Positions 5,993 to 6,776 of a DNA stretch of 6,776 nt are shown in pieces. The stretch is taken from NCBI GenBank assembly GCA_020631175.1, contig JAHDHT010000203.1, forward strand, positions 1-6,776, given 5' to 3'. Origin of the DNA: Chitinophagales bacterium (GTDB taxonomy: Bacteria; Bacteroidota; Bacteroidia; Chitinophagales; JAHDHT01). Numbering within the stretch: position 1 is the stretch's first letter; the number at the start of each line of letters is the position of its first letter. Under the pieces are notes generated by a model, which did no database searches, was not told where the DNA came from, and saw only the letters and a list, made by a program, of their open reading frames with translations. A program made the translations under genes and the position numbers.

Positions 5993-6006
5993 CAAAAAAA
6001 TAGATC

Positions 6007-6663
6007 ATGAGATTTTTTATAGATACCGCAAACTTAGAACAAATCGCTGAAGCCATGGAAATGGGCATTATTGATGGCGTTACTACTAACCCTTCATTAA
6101 TGGCGAAAGAAGGTATTAGTGGTGAAGCGAATATCCTTAATCACTACAAAACCATAGCAGGTATGGTCGATGGTGGAGATGTTTCTGCTGAAGTTATTTC
6201 AACCGACTTCGAAGGAATGATCAAAGAAGGGGAGCAATTTGCAGCATTAGCAGATAATATTGTGATCAAAATTCCAATGATCAAAGAAGGGCTCAAAGCC
6301 TTAAATTACTTTGCAATGAATGGTATCAAAACGAATTGTACCTTAATCTTTTCGACCGGACAAGCCCTTCTGGCAGCAAACGCAGGTGCGGATTATGTTT
6401 CTCCTTTCATCGGTAGAGTAGATGATACAGGCTGGGACGGTATGGCGCTTATTCAGGATATAGCAGATATGTTTAAGGTTCAGGATATTATGACGGAAGT
6501 ATTAGCTGCATCCATCCGAAATCCACTACATATTATTCAATCTGCACAATTAGGTGCAGACGTAGCTACATGTCCTTTAAAATCGATAGAAGCTTTATTA
6601 TACCATCCCTTAACCGATAAGGGTTTGGCAAAATTTCTTGCGGATGCGGAAAAACTGAAGTAA
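6007..6663 (+). CDS. tal: Transaldolase, small FSA/TalC-fold type
   Basis: A 218-residue TIM-barrel class I aldolase of the short transaldolase / fructose-6-phosphate aldolase family (E. coli FsaA is 220 residues). Visible features are FFIDTANL with Asp6, GVTTNPSL (24-31), the Schiff-base Lys88 in IVIKIPM, TNCTLIFSTGQALLAANAGA (109-128), and SPFIGRVDD (132-140). From what is known of the family, aldolases carry Gln and Tyr at the two discriminating active-site positions (E. coli FsaA Gln59 and Tyr131), while true transaldolases carry Glu and Phe. This protein has Glu62 (SAEV) and Phe134 (SPFIGR), so transaldolase is the better name. It would transfer dihydroxyacetone units between sugar phosphates in the cytosolic non-oxidative pentose phosphate pathway. 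ATG 6007 has an A-rich upstream and no Shine-Dalgarno site, normal for Bacteroidota. No clear terminator follows. Confidence 0.95.
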   Translation: MRFFIDTANLEQIAEAMEMGIIDGVTTNPSLMAKEGISGEANILNHYKTIAGMVDGGDVSAEVISTDFEGMIKEGEQFAALADNIVIKIPMIKEGLKALNYFAMNGIKTNCTLIFSTGQALLAANAGADYVSPFIGRVDDTGWDGMALIQDIADMFKVQDIMTEVLAASIRNPLHIIQSAQLGADVATCPLKSIEALLYHPLTDKGLAKFLADAEKLK

Positions 6664-6704
6664 CTTATAATTACTAAATTTCGTTAACCCAAATAAAAAC
6701 ACCC

Positions 6705-6776
6705 ATGAAACTCAATATCGCAAGATTAGTAGTTGCTGTTCTATTTGTAATAATGATTATTCAATTGTCAGCATAG
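6705..6776 (+). CDS. Possible 23-residue hydrophobic peptide or broken start of a membrane/lipoprotein gene
   Basis: ATG at 6705 opens a frame of 23 codons closed by TAG at the last three bases of the window. The peptide has a short basic N-terminus (MKLNIAR) and one hydrophobic helix (LVVAVLFVIMIIQLSA). It could be a tiny membrane peptide, or the first helix of a larger membrane protein or signal peptide whose frame is interrupted by a mutation or sequencing error. It ends LSA, which in a lipoprotein would be followed by Cys. It begins 41 bases after the transaldolase stop with no visible terminator between, so co-transcription is possible. Support is limited to the start context and composition. 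Confidence 0.4.
   Translation: MKLNIARLVVAVLFVIMIIQLSA

Larger units (their letters stand above)
5725..6006. other. Intergenic region between the SRP RNA and transaldolase genes
   Basis: No gene with a credible start is visible here. The region contains the coding-like stretch at 5756-5929 described separately, an AT-rich near-palindrome (TTAATT at 5926-5931 with AATTAA at 5936-5941), the perfect inverted repeat at 5951-5970, and a weak promoter match just before the transaldolase ATG. A 30-codon minus-strand frame from ATG at 6008 crosses the transaldolase start and is not considered real. I see no tRNA or riboswitch fold. Confidence 0.6.

Noticed and set aside
5919..6008. Minus-strand 30-codon frame from ATG 6008
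   Set aside because: It starts on top of the transaldolase start codon, is very short, and has no recognisable motif or promoter.
1..6776. CRISPR array, insertion sequence, tRNA, rRNA, toxin-antitoxin or defence genes
   Set aside because: I saw no regularly spaced repeats, transposase motifs, terminal inverted repeats, cloverleaf sequences or defence-type domains on either strand.

Overview
The window looks like ordinary chromosomal DNA of a Bacteroidota species, probably of the Flavobacteriia/Sphingobacteriia type. Several signs agree: AT-rich sequence, genes without Shine-Dalgarno sites, an exact TAnnTTTG -7 box, secreted proteins with lamin-tail domains and a type IX secretion (T9SS) C-terminal sorting domain, and an SRP RNA with the typical Bacteroidota sequence. 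The genus cannot be read from it.

Minus strand, 5453 down to 1: six genes run in one direction. In order of transcription they are a PA0069-family radical SAM protein, a secreted protein with two lamin-tail domains and a T9SS tail, a small helical HEAT-like protein, a ten-helix EamA/DMT transporter, a YigZ/IMPACT-family protein, and the N-terminal 367 codons of a secreted fungalysin-like (M36-type) protein cut by the window edge. Three junctions have a single base between stop and start, so at least the genes from 4334 downward are probably co-transcribed. The products share no obvious pathway; it looks like a mixed housekeeping operon. Ahead of the first gene lies a likely promoter (5516-5547) overlapped by TAGAACA-type operator-like sites (5479-5517).

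Plus strand, 5597 to 6776: divergent from the operon is the gene for the small 4.5S-type SRP RNA (5610-5703), with an exact Bacteroidota -7 box upstream and a T-tract terminator downstream. A gap of about 280 bases follows; it holds a 58-codon open, coding-looking stretch on the minus strand with no start codon, and a perfect 7-bp inverted repeat. Then comes a small transaldolase of the FSA/TalC fold (6007-6663) whose active-site residues point to transaldolase rather than fructose-6-phosphate aldolase. The last 72 bases are a 23-codon hydrophobic reading frame ending exactly at the window edge.

I found no convincing undescribed system: no defence genes, mobile elements, CRISPR, tRNA or rRNA. 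The points most worth a second look are the operator-like repeat over the radical SAM promoter and the unexplained coding-like stretch beside the SRP RNA gene.
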